This document shows, in pieces, positions 32,254-44,278 of a DNA stretch of 64,000 bases. This DNA is from Letharia columbiana (lineage: Eukaryota; Ascomycota; Lecanoromycetes; Lecanorales; Parmeliaceae), in NCBI RefSeq assembly GCF_014066305.1, contig NW_023501089.1, positions 1 to 64,000 on the forward strand, in the 5' to 3' direction. A program made the position numbers and the translations under genes. How positions within the stretch are numbered: the first letter of the stretch is position 1; each line of letters opens with the position of its first letter. The notes under the pieces were generated by a model. It was not told the DNA's origin, did no database searches, and saw only the letters and a list, made by a program, of their open reading frames with translations.

Positions 32254-34276
32254 TCACCCAGAATACAATTCTTTATACTCAGCAATGAGGCCCTGCAAGT
32301 CAGCAGCCACGCATGGCGCCACTAAATCCTTTATCCAGTCTTTCCTCCGATGACTGCTCAACCGTAGCTGGTCTAGAAGCATGTCTGTGTAGGCCAAAGT
32401 ATCCAGCGGGAACCAGCTTCCCAGCTGCCCCTTATTTAAATATCGCCTACGACACCAAGTCACCGTTTCTACGATCTCTTCCTCAATGCGCGACCTATCG
32501 AGCTTCAACTTGCCATCGAGGTAGGCCACAGCCCACAACGCTTGCACCTCTGCCACGCGAAAGTTATTACCCACGACCATCTTACCAAGAAAAGCGATAG
32601 AGTGACTGTCTATATCTGATGGAGGGGCAATGGCTTTGTAAAGACGAAAAGGCGTATGCGAGGGTTGTGCCGGGCGATAGGGTGGAGTCCGTGCAAGAAA
32701 CGGAAAGCGGCGCAGTATATCTCGGTCTTTGGCCCCCTCCAGCGCCCGCCACTTTGCTTCCTCCTCTTGGTCCTGCTCTGACAAAGGCACCGCAAGGCCT
32801 AGCTTCACAGCATCACGAGGCGGGAATATTCGAGACACGGGGTCCCAGCCTGTACATAAGACAACAACATCGACCAGAATGTGACGAGCATTGTTTTCTG
32901 CTGCGACATTTGGCTCGAGAGTTATGGAACGGGGCGAAAGATGTTCAATGGATTGGCGGTGAACACTGACGTTCTGCGCAATGGTGGAGAAAAAGTCTGG
33001 ACGTTGGTTGATTCCGGGGCTATCGTTCTGCCAGAACATGCTGTCTCACTCAATCAATATCTTTGTCGTTGAAAGAATGCCGGTCCACTAACGTACGCTG
33101 TATCAGGTTCGAGATTTTGAAACCCCATCGCTTGCCCTTCGTCTCTATGAAAGTCTGCTTTCGCCCTCTGGTCCTCATCTACAATATTCCACAGCTTTTC
33201 AAAGAACCATCTACCTACTTTGGTACAGTGTAAGAAGTTTGAAAAGTAAGAACTCTTGGAGAACGGGTTCGGCAAAAGGGGAACAACGAGTCGAGTATAA
33301 AAGCCGTCAATTGAGCTAGCATACCCTCCTTTTCCCTCCGCAGACAGCAATGCTCCTGGACCTCCACCATCTTCCCGAATAATCCAATGAACATCCTTGC
33401 CGGCTTTCGCGCAGGCATATGCGACGTCCGAGGCGGATTTTGCGCCGCCCAGGACCGCGATGTGATGTCTTGAAGGATCGGAGAGGAAGCTGGATTGGCC
33501 AAAGTCTTTGTGGTGAATCATCAGGCCTTCGAATCGGTCTTTACCTGGGATATCAGGGACGTGCGGTTCGGATGTCATGCCTGTACAGTCGATTACTTTA
33601 TCTGCATGGAGAATCCTTCCCCTATGACAAGTGATTGTCCAGGAGCCTTCAGTATATCTCTCAAGGCGTTCGACTTGGGTACCGAAGCTGATCCTGGAGC
33701 CCAAAGTTTGGGCGTTGTATGCATGGTCGTCGACGTAGGATTCTAGATACTCGGTCACGTATTTGGCAGGAAAGAAACCGTAGTATTGGTCTTCTAATGG
33801 AGGGGGTGTCATGGGGCGGTCTGAGAACTCGGCCATGCCGATGGGAGTCTGGGTCCAGAAGGATTGGTAGATACGCTCTGTGGAACGTCATTACGAGTAG
33901 TTGTAGGATTGAGAACACTGGATGAAGCATGAAGTAGCCATAAACCTTGAATACAAGGTCCAAAAACAAACATTGCACCTCTCTTTTACACAAAATTACA
34001 CGAAACACACAACGTCTACGCCAGTCAAGAATCGTAAAGAGATCAGAATGACATACTCGAGCTCCACGTTCCGCCCACCACGTCGTCACCTTCCAAAATC
34101 ACCAGTTTCGCCGTAGGGTGTATATCCAGATAGCATCGAGCTGCCTGGATGCCATAGAGGCCTAGAGGAATTCTCATATTAGCACCTTCACCTGACCCTA
34201 TTGGAATTATCAGGCGGGAGTCACCGGCTCCAAGAACGACGACGTCGTAGATGTCCGGCTTGTCTTTGTCGCTCAT
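32254..34276 (-). CDS. Flavin-dependent monooxygenase (FMO-like)
   Basis: Four exons, 34276-34225, 34161-34057, 33877-33097 and 33040-32254, 574 residues. The FAD Rossmann motif VVVLGAGLYGIQAAR is rebuilt across the first intron, followed by LVILEGDDVVGGTW. Next come an FWTQTP segment, a second dinucleotide motif (IAVLGGAKSASDVAYACAKA) for NADPH, and an internal VVLCTGWDP, the usual FMO/Baeyer-Villiger-like third motif; a C-terminal helix-rich part follows. The ATG at 34276 is used because the Rossmann strand begins 10 residues later. Such enzymes oxygenate soft nucleophiles or ketones; the substrate is unknown. With the transporter, the lipid transferase and a methyltransferase relic it could form a small metabolic cluster. 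Confidence 0.88.
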
Positions 34277-35026
34277 TGTCTTTGTTACCCACTGGTTGAA
34301 TTGGCTTGTGAATCGGGTGTTCTGTAGACGTGGATGATGGATGCCATTAGGGTCGTCGCTGGGTTTGGTGTGAGCTAGATTCGAGAGAGCTCTGGTTGGC
34401 GTGTGGAACTTGAATTGTTCTGAGGGAGATGTCTTTGAAGGTAAGGTAAGCAAGACGACGATTTCAGGCCATCTGAAAGCATTAACGTAGACGTAAGAGT
34501 CCTTGTTTCGGCGCTTCGGCTGGCGTTTATTAGCGTGTGCAGAAAGCTTTGGATTCTTGGCATTGAGAAAATCGCGCCGCCCGTTTGTTACCTGTTGCAC
34601 CCTGTCTATATCTTTACATAGAATAGGTCGATACGAACATTAACGAGATAATCAATGTCCTTTCTGTCCTAATTTTCAATGGGATTTTCGTTATTCGCGA
34701 TTGGCTCTGTCGAGTTTTAACAATCAACATATGTCAACCTTCGCTATTCATAATCGAATCTAAGTGTTTCAATGCGATCCAGGCGTCTGATTATGGTTAG
34801 AGCTATCATGCAGCTTTTGAATCATCTTGCCTTTGATTGAGATTGTGTACAGTATTTAGGTATCAAATAGAGGTCGCCTTCTCATTGTGCCAAGACTTCT
34901 TAAGCTTTCTGCATACGCTAACGGCGGAGCTCCATAGTCCACTGAGACATTCACAGGCATCAACAGCCTTCACCAAGCATACTCCCAGCATCATTCAATT
35001 GAGTAAACCTATAGCCCATTTCAGTC
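34277..35026. other. Intergenic, likely divergent promoters
   Basis: Lies between a minus-strand and a plus-strand gene. No further gene. Confidence 0.5.
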
Positions 35027-35512
35027 ATGACTACGATCTTCTACATCCTCTACAATGCCGACGCCTCCGTGATGGGAAAGCTAAATTACGGCTACCGGAA
35101 ACTCACATCGCCAAAGGACAAGCCAGCGTGTTCGGCATGCGATATCACGCACGGTGGGCTGCATTTTGAGGAGACGGCGGCGTGGAAGGAGGCGAAAGTG
35201 ACGTTGGTGAAAGAGGGTCACGTGGAGATTAGACAGATGCATAGGGATGAGTTGACGTCAGAGGTGAGCAGATTGACATTCCTATCTTGTAAGAGATGAA
35301 GCTGTCTGGGGCTTATATGAAGCGCGTAGATCAAGTCATTCGTACAGGAAAAGAAGCTGTCGTACCCCATGATACTGGCCGGTGAAGGGGAGGGCAATTT
35401 ACGAGTCGTCATGGATAGACAGGAGTTGGGGGAGTGTGGAGGTAACGCTCAGCAGCTGGCTGCGAAACTACGGGAGAAGGGAGTGGTTTCTTCAAGCCAT
35501 AGTTCCTTATAG
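35027..35512 (+). CDS. CxxC-containing conserved protein (139 aa)
   Basis: Exons 35027-35263 and 35330-35512 with a GTGAGC...GTAG intron. The protein opens IFYILYNADASVMGKLNYGY, has a CSACDITHGGLHF box (CxxC plus H), and then a WKEAK...HRDEL segment and a second half VKSFVQEKKLSYPMILAGEG...ELGECGG. The same order (YNA...C-x2-C-x-x-T-H...H-R-D-E...P-x-x-L) occurs in small bacterial and fungal proteins of unknown activity; the CxxC could bind metal or form a disulfide. No signal peptide. Function is not known. Confidence 0.65.
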
Positions 35513-36673
35513 TCATGGCGCGTTGCTCTTACGCTTTTTCGTCGAGATCACGCACAACGTTGACGGAGACCGACTTATCGGCATCTGCGCAGGGAGGTGC
35601 TTCATACCTTTCGCCTGCAGCTCGGGCTTCACGTCTTTCTGCCACCCAAGCCAGCCATATACGCTCATCGGAATGTTGTCTATTTTCTCTTGCAGCTCAA
35701 TCTTCGTCTGTCATCCTTCGTTCGACTTTCCCGGGCCTAGTCAGTCCTTTGAACTGCTGTAATATTTTAACCTACGTGTGCAGGCTTCTTCCTCGAGACT
35801 GAATCAGGCTTCGAAGAGGCGAAGTAAGCTCATGGATGGCTGTGAACACCGGCGACATGATTGGCGACCAAGCTACTGGTGCTTCCTGGCTAATCTCATC
35901 CACTCATCGACAGTGGAGGACAAGGAAACAAATGACATATTGGTTGTATCAAATCCAGAAATTGGCGAAGTTGAAATTACGTGTCCAGGCTCGTTGGGGT
36001 CTGATTGACACCGAACGTTCGTTGATTTATTAAAGGCTTTATCGTGCGTAATCCAGGCTCTTTCATATCCATGTATTCAAAGATTATATATTCCGCCTTT
36101 AGTGGTGGCTTTTCTGGTGTAGTGGGTCTGTCACAGGTCCCCATCTCGCTTCGTCGAACGCTAACAAGGCCATCGATACTTTTCGATGGGGGTCTCTCGA
36201 GGGAATCCGCGGCAATAATGGACCTACTCGGCGCAGACACCGCTTTTAAAGCCCTCGGCGGATTGGACGGGGCACCTTGGCGAGGGACGAGCAAGGTCAA
36301 GAAGTGACATACTACATACTCTAACTCATGCGGCCTCATATCCCATAGATGTTTAATTGGCAGGCACGTGATGTTTTCCCACCGGCGCGATATCTTATAT
36401 TTTTACTGGGCGTCGATAATATCCGAGGAGTCAATTTTGTTGGTCGCTTAGATATGGCGCGGATAGCTGCAAATGGTGTGCTTGGAACGCAGGAAGCACC
36501 CTGACTATATTTTGAGTGGGGTATGGTTGTAGGCTTATCGCTAGTAAAGCGTTCTGCCGCAACGCTTGACGTTCTTGAGGGGAGATATCTACATCCTCTT
36601 AATTTCTCTTCTTTTTCTTTGGACTCGATGCTCCGGCCATTGGTCTTGTAGGCTCGAGATCGCGTCGAATTCC
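35513..36673. other. Intergenic, no gene recognised
   Basis: Several medium ORFs (for example 35977-36339 minus) without family resemblance; composition is ordinary. Could hold a gene remnant that I do not recognise. Confidence 0.4.
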
Positions 36674-37824
36674 ATGCACAGAATGGTCTTCATATCGTTC
36701 TTCCACGTTTCACTGTTCTTTATCAGTCTCAAAGACTCGTTTGCGATGAATCGCATACACAACCCAAACACTACTTTTTTGACCTCCAACCTGACCCTGT
36801 CTTCTCTGCCGATCAACCCTTCCGGTGCCAACACGTCTTTGACCCTCCCAACGGTCCATTGCGATGGAGTTACCTACAGAAGCAATCTCCTGAGTGCTAG
36901 TTGCGCCGATGCCTACCGTACAATCCCCAGGACAACCAAACTACTCACATTCGGCGATAGGGAAGATGGAGACTTCGAGGTCCCTCTGCCTTACAGATGG
37001 GTAAGCTGTAAGAAAATTTTCCTCACTCTACCATTTGCTGCCTCCAGACCACTCGCTAGGTGGCTGACATCGCTACCCCGACTGGCAGCGGATGGACTGT
37101 GCATCTTCGAGATCGCAAAGATCGCCGATACTCCGGTGGCGTATGCGACCTTGCGGGATTTTGAGCGAGCGGCATTTATGCTCCTGACTACATGTTTCGC
37201 AGATGGTAGAACGGAAGGAGGGATCGCTGGTAACCTAGGTGTGTTTCCATGTTTTTAATGTAAGTAGAGATCACTTAATTGATGATCAAGGGAATAAGGA
37301 CCTGGAGTACTGAGTCTCGGCCTAATCATGACCTCTAACCGCCAAAACGTACAATGTACCGGGCCCACCGGCCCTCCACGGGATTCCTGTTACTCGATCA
37401 TAGCCACAATGCCCGCGTTGAAGGAACAACAGTTGTTCAGTCGTAGCCCGGGAGGCCATGTGAATGTGAGGATACCAGACAGCTTCGAATCACGTAAGCA
37501 CCCGATTGTATGACATTCGTCTGAGAAACCGTGCCTATTGGCTCATACTGATGGACTCTGATGTATGTACAGAAGACGGAAGGTGTATAGTCACTCTTGA
37601 TACTATCGGGCGGGAAGATATCGCCACCTGGTATGAGGTCTGGGCGGCCGTGATGGCGGTTGATGATATGTGCATGAGGTTTGGAAGGGTTGGGAAGGCG
37701 ATGGAGATCGGTAAGTGTTCACGTCGTTGGGAACTTATCTTGTGACCTTCGGCGCTTACGAAATAACTCAGGAGCCTTCAGGAGGCTCTTTCTTGAGATC
37801 AACTTTCATGTAGGGCTTTTTTGA
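36674..37824 (+). CDS. Two-lobed secreted protein, unknown function
   Basis: Five exons keep frame: 36674-37007, 37089-37238, 37299-37493, 37573-37710, 37772-37824; 289 residues. The start MHRMVFISFFHVSLFFISLK is signal-like. Two similar lobes follow: lobe one has HCDG...SCADAYRTIP, LLTFGDREDGDF, LPYRW, then SSDGLCIFEI; lobe two has QCTG...SCYSIIATMP, QLFSRSPGG, IPDSF, then QDGRCIVTLD. Each lobe thus repeats Cys-x-G, S-C-x(4)-I-x-x-x-P, a Gly-containing turn and a DG-x-C motif. I know this as a secreted family of Dothideomycetes and Leotiomycetes without assigned activity. The first splice donor used is the inner GTAAGA at 37008, because only that one restores the DG-x-C lobe motif. Confidence 0.72.
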
Positions 37825-38454
37825 GCTCTTGTGCCGCAGTCAATATGAGACGGTCGAATGAGTGGTCGAGGTTATCGAGCGTTTGCAGTATTTACTCGGC
37901 TATCAACTGCGAAATAATGGAGTTACGCATCCCTCGATGTTTGGCAACTTCCCGTAAGGGAATTCAGCAAAAAATATGCGTAGAGACAACCCTAGTTTCT
38001 AGGTGTTAAGGTGCGCTGCCAGAAAAAGGCGACAACAGTAACGGAACGAAGTTCGAATGAGTACCAATATGAGAAAGGGATACAGCGTTTCTTACGTTGA
38101 GTACACTTGATTTTGAGATTTTCTAAGATAAATAGCCAACCCATTCCGGTTGGTATCCACAAAATTGTGCAAAAATGGAAAGATTGGAGCTCCTATGACT
38201 GTGAATTATGTTTGGACAACTTGTCCCATTGGAAAGCTATGAAGTCTTGGTGGGACTTGTAACACTCCGAATCCGGTCATCTTGTGCGAACATCCCAGCA
38301 CATGTGACTATTCTTGGCAATGACTGAGCCCGAGAAACAAAGCATCGCCGCCACCTTGAGGTTAGATCGTCTCAACGCTTCTGCAGCTGCCCTGAGCGAA
38401 CCGAAGGCGCCTCCTACCCCACCGAATCAAACCATGCTGACCATCTAAACATAC
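37825..38454. other. Intergenic, no gene recognised
   Basis: Convergent 3' flanks of two genes; no ORF of note. Confidence 0.5.
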
Positions 38455-39387
38455 TCAACTGTCCCCATCTCCACCCACTCCATCACCCGCCGTTGCCGTT
38501 TCCTCCGCATCTTCTTGACTGTCCCCATCTCCACCCACTCCATCACCCGCCGTTGCCGTTTCCTCCGCATCTTCTTGACGCTCCGCCAACATCCGCTCCG
38601 CCACGGCATGAAGTTCTTGTGAAATCTCATGCAAATGCGGTAAACGTCTCTGAAGTGAATCAACTTCGGCCCTGTCGGACGGTCTCAAGGGTTCGCCACC
38701 GTCCTGCGCGAGTCGCTCTCGGTTGCGATGCCCAGCCAACCTGCCCTCGAGTCGTCGCATCACCTCGTCATGTTGGTTCAAGGCACTCCGCATAACCTCG
38801 GCGGTTGACGATGTTGGCTCTCTATCAAGCACGCTGCCGACGCGTTGTAACTCTTGCACGAGGAGCTCCATTCGCTCCTCTGCATTCGGGTCTCCTTCGT
38901 AAGAAAGCGTTGTCTCTCTCACCCAATCCGCGACGTCTCCTTCGTCGGGCGGAGAAAAGAGTGTAGGTTTGAACCTTTCGTCGCTGAACAGCTCGCTTCT
39001 GCACACGGGACAGGTGGTATTCGGCCGCGTGTCTCGAGGTAAGATCCACTTGCCGATACATTTCCTCCCGAGTACGTGTTGGCACGGAAGTCTGGTGGGC
39101 TTTTCGGGGTCCTCGCCTGACATGTATGGCTCGAAGCAAATATCACAAGCCGGCGTGTCTTCTGGGAGGGTAGATACGGAGATTAGAGGGAGGTGGCGTA
39201 AGAATTCAAAGGCAGCAGTCGTTGAGAACTGCCAGGGGTGTCTGGAGGAGAAGTCTGGTACAGTGGTGAAAGGAATCTCGACTTCGGTCGACGAGTCCGT
39301 CGATTCCCCAGTTAGATCGGGGATGCGTATTCTTTGGAATTCCACCCGCCGTAAATGGCCCCAGGTATTGAGGTCGTCTTCTTCCAT
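38455..39387 (-). CDS. RING-finger protein with duplicated C-terminal tail
   Basis: A single exon of 310 residues. The RING reads CDICFEPYMSG...LPCQHVLGRKCIGKWI...CPVCRSEL; as in the gene at 25058 the fifth zinc position is Gly (QHVLGRKC). Upstream is an LPEDTPA-preceded region without known domain; downstream is a Glu/Arg-rich helix (ELQRVGSVLDREP, MRRLEGRLAGHRNRERLA, LHEISQELHAVAERMLAER). The tail is a perfect 20-residue duplication, from a 60 bp DNA duplication at 38461-38580, rich in Glu, Ala, Gly and Asp. The protein is probably an E3-like factor; activity is unproven because one ligand is missing. Confidence 0.78.
   Translation of the reverse strand: MEEDDLNTWGHLRRVEFQRIRIPDLTGESTDSSTEVEIPFTTVPDFSSRHPWQFSTTAAFEFLRHLPLISVSTLPEDTPACDICFEPYMSGEDPEKPTRLPCQHVLGRKCIGKWILPRDTRPNTTCPVCRSELFSDERFKPTLFSPPDEGDVADWVRETTLSYEGDPNAEERMELLVQELQRVGSVLDREPTSSTAEVMRSALNQHDEVMRRLEGRLAGHRNRERLAQDGGEPLRPSDRAEVDSLQRRLPHLHEISQELHAVAERMLAERQEDAEETATAGDGVGGDGDSQEDAEETATAGDGVGGDGDS
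38461..38580. repeat. Perfect 2 x 60 bp tandem repeat in coding sequence
   Basis: The sequence starting TGTCCCCATCTCCACCCACT is repeated exactly once with period 60. Because 60 is a multiple of three, the reading frame of the RING gene is kept. Confidence 0.95.
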
Positions 39388-41219
39388 TTTCAGCAGAGCA
39401 CTGGGTACGACTTAGTCGGTATGACCTCTGGCTTAAGGAAAAGCACCGAATACGTCGAAGGGTTGGACGGGGAAGAATATCGATACTAAACGAAATGTGG
39501 TATTTCCAGAATGTAAAGAACCTATGAGATAATGTTATAGGGTAGGTGTTCTAAGGTTTCTGATATTCGTTCCATGGTGGGTAATCTTAATAGCCCAATG
39601 TTTTAAATATGATGAAGTCGCTTTGTGTGACCGAAGTATCGCCGCTGTCGTTAGTGTGTGTAGCCTTTGTTTATTGGTCACCGATAGGAGCGTTTCAGGT
39701 GCTCTTTGACGAAGTTCATGTTTCGGCCGTGCATTCGGGAGAGATACTGCTGTCGCGGATGGATGAAACCGATGCTGTCATATGAAATCTAAGCCACCTT
39801 TCCGGTCACTCTGTTCAGCTCAACAGACGAACGTCTTATCTGTGTTGTCGTCTAAAGCTGCCTAGACATGGTTGACCACCTTGGAAGGTGGATTTACGAC
39901 GATTGAGCTAGAGTAGAAACGCAGGGAATCGGAGAAGAGCTTGAGCAGGCCTATGAACCATTTCTTGCCAGCTTGATAATTCAACAGGAAAGGAAATGGA
40001 CCTTGACGGCACTCTTCTTACTTCTCATTGCTGAGCAAATACAAAAAGCCTTTAAAATTTATTTGTTTCTCTTTTGTGCTCACAGTGTATCTGATTGTTC
40101 AAGTTCACCACATGACCTATTAACGTTGGATGAGTGCGCGTTTTCGAAAGAAGTTGATTGCTTTTAGATCTCTCACGAGGGAGGGCTAACATGTGAATAG
40201 ACCCTTTACCTCTCCAGCAAACAGCCCACGGTCGAAGTTAACGGATCACAGCATTCAAGAGAAAGGCCTTACTCTCGGGCCTTCTAAGCTCGGCATCAAG
40301 CGCCCCAGCCTCTCCTCACCAGTACCTCGCCTCCAGTGATCATCTGCCCAGCTTCGGTCACACTGAAAACTCCAGGCGCCAACACATCTTCAACGAGCTG
40401 GAAGATGAGACCGTCCCAACCTTTGGCAGCTAGAGAACATGGAGTCAGCCTGATAATCGAACTCCGAGTGCTAACGTGCAGAGCACGCAATCGAGTCAAA
40501 GGTCCGGAAAAATTACAGACTTTCTTACCAAGTATATCCACCGAGACGGGTAAGAAGTCGGTGTGGTTCGTGATTGTGGAGTTGTATACCACAAAGCTTT
40601 AGCAAATCGAGTTGAACATCAGGCGTGACACGCATAGAAGTTGGATTCATAAGGCTGAACGCTGCATACACAGAGGATCGGCGTATGCAGAAGGGCGGTC
40701 TGCATTGCCGGGGGACTGCGGTCTGGCCTCGTCGGAGACCCCTCGAGATATGCTGAGGCCAGTGCAGCTTAACCGGAACCTGTTTGGTGATGAGGAAGCA
40801 AACCTGTTTGAATATGAGACGTAGGCCCTCCAAGAGTCTAATAACCGTCCGGCTACTTGTTAGGATGTGTGATATCTCCTGCGTCGCGGACGTGGTCGGA
40901 TGGCACGCGGCAAGCTCCTGTCAGGACAAATGGGCCGAGCCGAGAAAGGCAATTGCGAGGTTTTGGAGATTGCCAAGGCGCCTGGTGAGTTCTAGATTTC
41001 GGTGATGAGGCTCATAGGACACTGGAGTGATTGGAAGCGAGAATAATTAATGGACACGGGTAAAGCAGCCAAAGGCTTGATTCTAAGATGGGGAATCCCT
41101 AGAGCCTATGCATGAAAGCATGACTCTACCCAACGCGCCAAGAACCCCGAAGAGATAAGACTCCGTACTACCAATCCTGTCCAGATGTCCAAAATCTTTC
41201 ATACAGACTGAACGAGATC
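39388..41219. other. Intergenic, no gene recognised
   Basis: Minus-strand ORFs at 40296-40592 and 40525-40833 overlap and could be parts of one spliced gene, but I found no family pattern. The remainder is without ORFs of interest. Confidence 0.4.
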
Positions 41220-42564
41220 TCAATAAAAATCAACAGCCAAACACTGGTTCGTGCTCGCCACATCCGGCACCCCAGTACCTCCTTGGATATAAGCCTTCGA
41301 CTGCCCCACGGCCTGGTTTTCCCAACCAATCGCAGCCTGATTAGGCCCACTCATCCAATTACCCACGGTCGTCGCCAACGCGGGCGTTCCATCGGGCTTA
41401 TCCTGTATAGCGGCCGCAGGCGCCCCGGACAAGACATCATTCGTGAACCCGTTCGACCGCCCACTTCCGTCCGTCGCGCTGATGGTAGCGGCCCCGTCGC
41501 ACCCTTGCTCGAGGCTGATGTCCCCGTGAGCGGCATTGTCGTTGGATGCGGCGATCTGAAACTCGACCCACGTGGCCGGCAGCTGCGTTCCGCGCTGGAC
41601 GCGCCCTTTGAAGGATGTGGGTAGGCTTACGAAGAGTGAGCCGTTGGCGTCGACTTGGACGGTGGGATCCGGATGGTCGAAGTTCGCGCCTGCGGTATCG
41701 TTGCCGTTCCAGTAGTTGTTGTAGAAGGCGTAGGTTTGTTGGCTGCTGGTGTGGTTGTTCAGGATAATGCCTGGGCCGGAGGGGGAGGCATCGCGTTGAT
41801 GGGTTTGCACGAGCTTGGACTCGGGCTTTTTGAATTGAGAGACAGCGGTAGCTACATGATCATTGTCAGAATCAGGAAGAATGATATTGATACTAGTGTG
41901 GAGAGTGTATCTAACTTGGTGGTGTTGCATCGCCATCATTGTAGGTTACCTGGATATCCGTATCCCCCTGCGCAGCTGATGACTGGTTATTGTCATTAGG
42001 ATTTCCTGAGATTCCACCCCATGCGCCATTGCCAATATAGGTTTGTCCATCGGCGAAAGATCGGACGAACGTCTCCAGCTGGGGGTAATCCTTGAGAGCG
42101 GCGATTCTGACTACGTTGCCATTGCCATCAAGTTGCACGCATGGCTGCAAGGATTGCTTGGTGGGACCGTCCGCTGCTTGCCACGCAGCGTTGAGGTTTT
42201 GCATGAAGATTGGGTCACCTTTGCGGGTGGATGGGTTATTGACTTGTTGGACTGTCATGTTGCCGCCGGCTCCCATGATGTTGCTCATATCGATGAAGTC
42301 GTTCCCTATTCGAGGATTTAGCAAGATAAACAGCCAGTATTCATCTCATCTCGTCTTACCGCCAAATCCATCTTTGGTGATCTCGGCCTGCTCGCCTTCG
42401 AAACCATAATGCAGCGCGATTATTGCGCCCGATGACCCATCCGCTGCGCTGATAACAGATGTCTGACCCGCAGGGACCGTCATATTCTGATTACTATTCC
42501 AGCCGTGGAATTCGAAGTCCTGATCATGGCCGGAGAGGTTGGTGATGTTGATGTTGTGCGACAT
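41220..42564 (-). CDS. Thaumatin/lectin-like two-lobed protein, unknown function
   Basis: Exons 42564-42360, 42305-41916 and 41851-41220 (intron donors GTAAGA and GTTAGA), 408 residues. There is no signal peptide at MSHNINITNLSGHDQDFEF. The first lobe has NITNLSGHDQDFEFHGWN, VPAGQT, an ALHYGFEGEQAEIT strand and a NDFIDMSNIMG segment like the E/D-F-D-x-S-x-x-x-G of thaumatin-type folds. A low-complexity Asn/Gln/Asp linker follows. The second lobe begins IILNNHTSSQQTYAFYNNYW, repeating the N-H/L-T...F-Y pattern of the first, with FVSLPTSFKGRVQRG and QGCDGAATIS. I see this as a beta-sandwich protein; the name is a fold guess. Confidence 0.6.
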
Positions 42565-44278
42565 GGTGCCTTTCTAAGAGCTTTGCAAAAGTAGTATGAG
42601 ATACGACAAAAACCGGAGTCAAAAACTGTTCTGGGTCCTAGAGGAAATAATAATTGTATAATGTACAGCGGGCCAAGAAGTATATACTAAAGGAGCTCTT
42701 AACTATGGGAGGAAAATAAATAGGCAGCATGGCGGAAGTCTTTATAGAGTGAAGCAAGCAACAAGAAGGCATAAGCAGGCGAGCAGACTCTACCTGTTCA
42801 CAATATCGACCTCGATGAGACGTTGTCCACCAGCGGTCTGATAGAGTCAAGGGATGCCCAAGCCGCCAATGAGAGCCTGAAACGACTGGGCTGAGGGTTT
42901 GCGCCGCAGGATCTGCTGCGGTTAGAGGAACACAAGTTCCCAGCAGGGCGCCATGGGACGCCTGTCATACGATTGGTGCAATGTCCAAAATAGCTTTTGG
43001 CAACCGACCCATTATGGCGCGCGCCAAATACATGGACCCCCGATCGTTGCTAACAATGATTAGGACTCCGAGCATTGCCTGGCTCAATCGCGTATTGACC
43101 TTGCGATGATGAATACGATGGGTGCGACAACCGAGTTATGGTTGTTCAGTTGGGACAAAGAGAACATTGACGCCCTTCCATCTGTGTCACAGAGTTCAAG
43201 ATGTTCAAGGTGTCAGAAAAGGATCGATGCTGAAAATTTCCCGTCGTTAAATTCTCCGATCACGTGGTTCATGGCTTACGTCAGCTTATCGCAAGACTCC
43301 TCCACTCCTTTTCAGCTCTTCTCTCGCGATGCATCCCAGGCACTTCGCCAAAAATTTTGATCCGAGGGACGGGTAAGAATGAAACACTATCTTACAAGTA
43401 TCTCTCGCTCTGAATCATCTCGGTCGGTGGATGACTCTTTTGGGCCTGCAAGACCGTGAAGAGCTCTTGGAAAGTTGAGAAATCTTGCATTCGGTACCTG
43501 AAGACCTTCTGATTAACGCCAGTGAAGAAGATCGGCAATTCTGACCATTGAATACAACGTGGCATACCCTTTGGTGTTCTCTCTGGTCCGACAGATACTG
43601 TGCTCTAGGCTGTGCTTCCCATAGGAGCGATTTCATGCACAGCCCCCAGCTGAATTTCCAATCTTCATCCTGACCTGAGGAACCTTGGTCTCCCATTGGG
43701 CGAAGGGGATTTTGTCTCTCACGGTTTGGAAGCATTTATGTTGTCAGATTGAGACTTTTCACGTGTCCTCTAATCCGGCAGGCAATCACAACTGCCTGGC
43801 GTGGGAATCTCAAGCCCCTCTTACATGATCAACATCTGCTTGTTCGATCGAAAGACCACGTCCAGAGTGATCCTATCAGTAAGATAATTCATCATCACTA
43901 TCAGCTGCTCGGCCGACAGTCTAGTTAACGCATTCTGTCAGAGCTATGGAAGAGTCTTTGGATCACAGATAGCCTTTGTGGCCACGAAGCGAGAGGTTGA
44001 CACCTGCGAGAAGCCACACAGTGCACTAACGCATCCATAATGGGGGAAACAGTAGCCACACAGTGCAGGTTAGTCAAAGCGGCTTCGACATGCTGCAACG
44101 AGCCTGGAGAGCCCTTTGGAAAGGGGTCGACGATAGCGTTGTGCTGCATCTTGCACAAGCCTCGCAGTCATAGTGATTGCCCACCAAGGGATTCCTGTAC
44201 AGCCTCTCATTTGCGATGCAAGAGTGTCATCAGTGGAGACGTGTATGGATCTAAAACAAGCCGCGAGAACAAGCTCAC
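42565..44278. other. Intergenic, no gene recognised
   Basis: Short ORFs on both strands without family resemblance (for example 43415-43735 minus). Slightly AT-rich near 42640-42720. Confidence 0.4.

Noticed and set aside
40296..40833. Two overlapping minus-strand ORFs that might be one spliced gene
   Set aside because: No recognisable domain and no splice junction that keeps frame convincingly.
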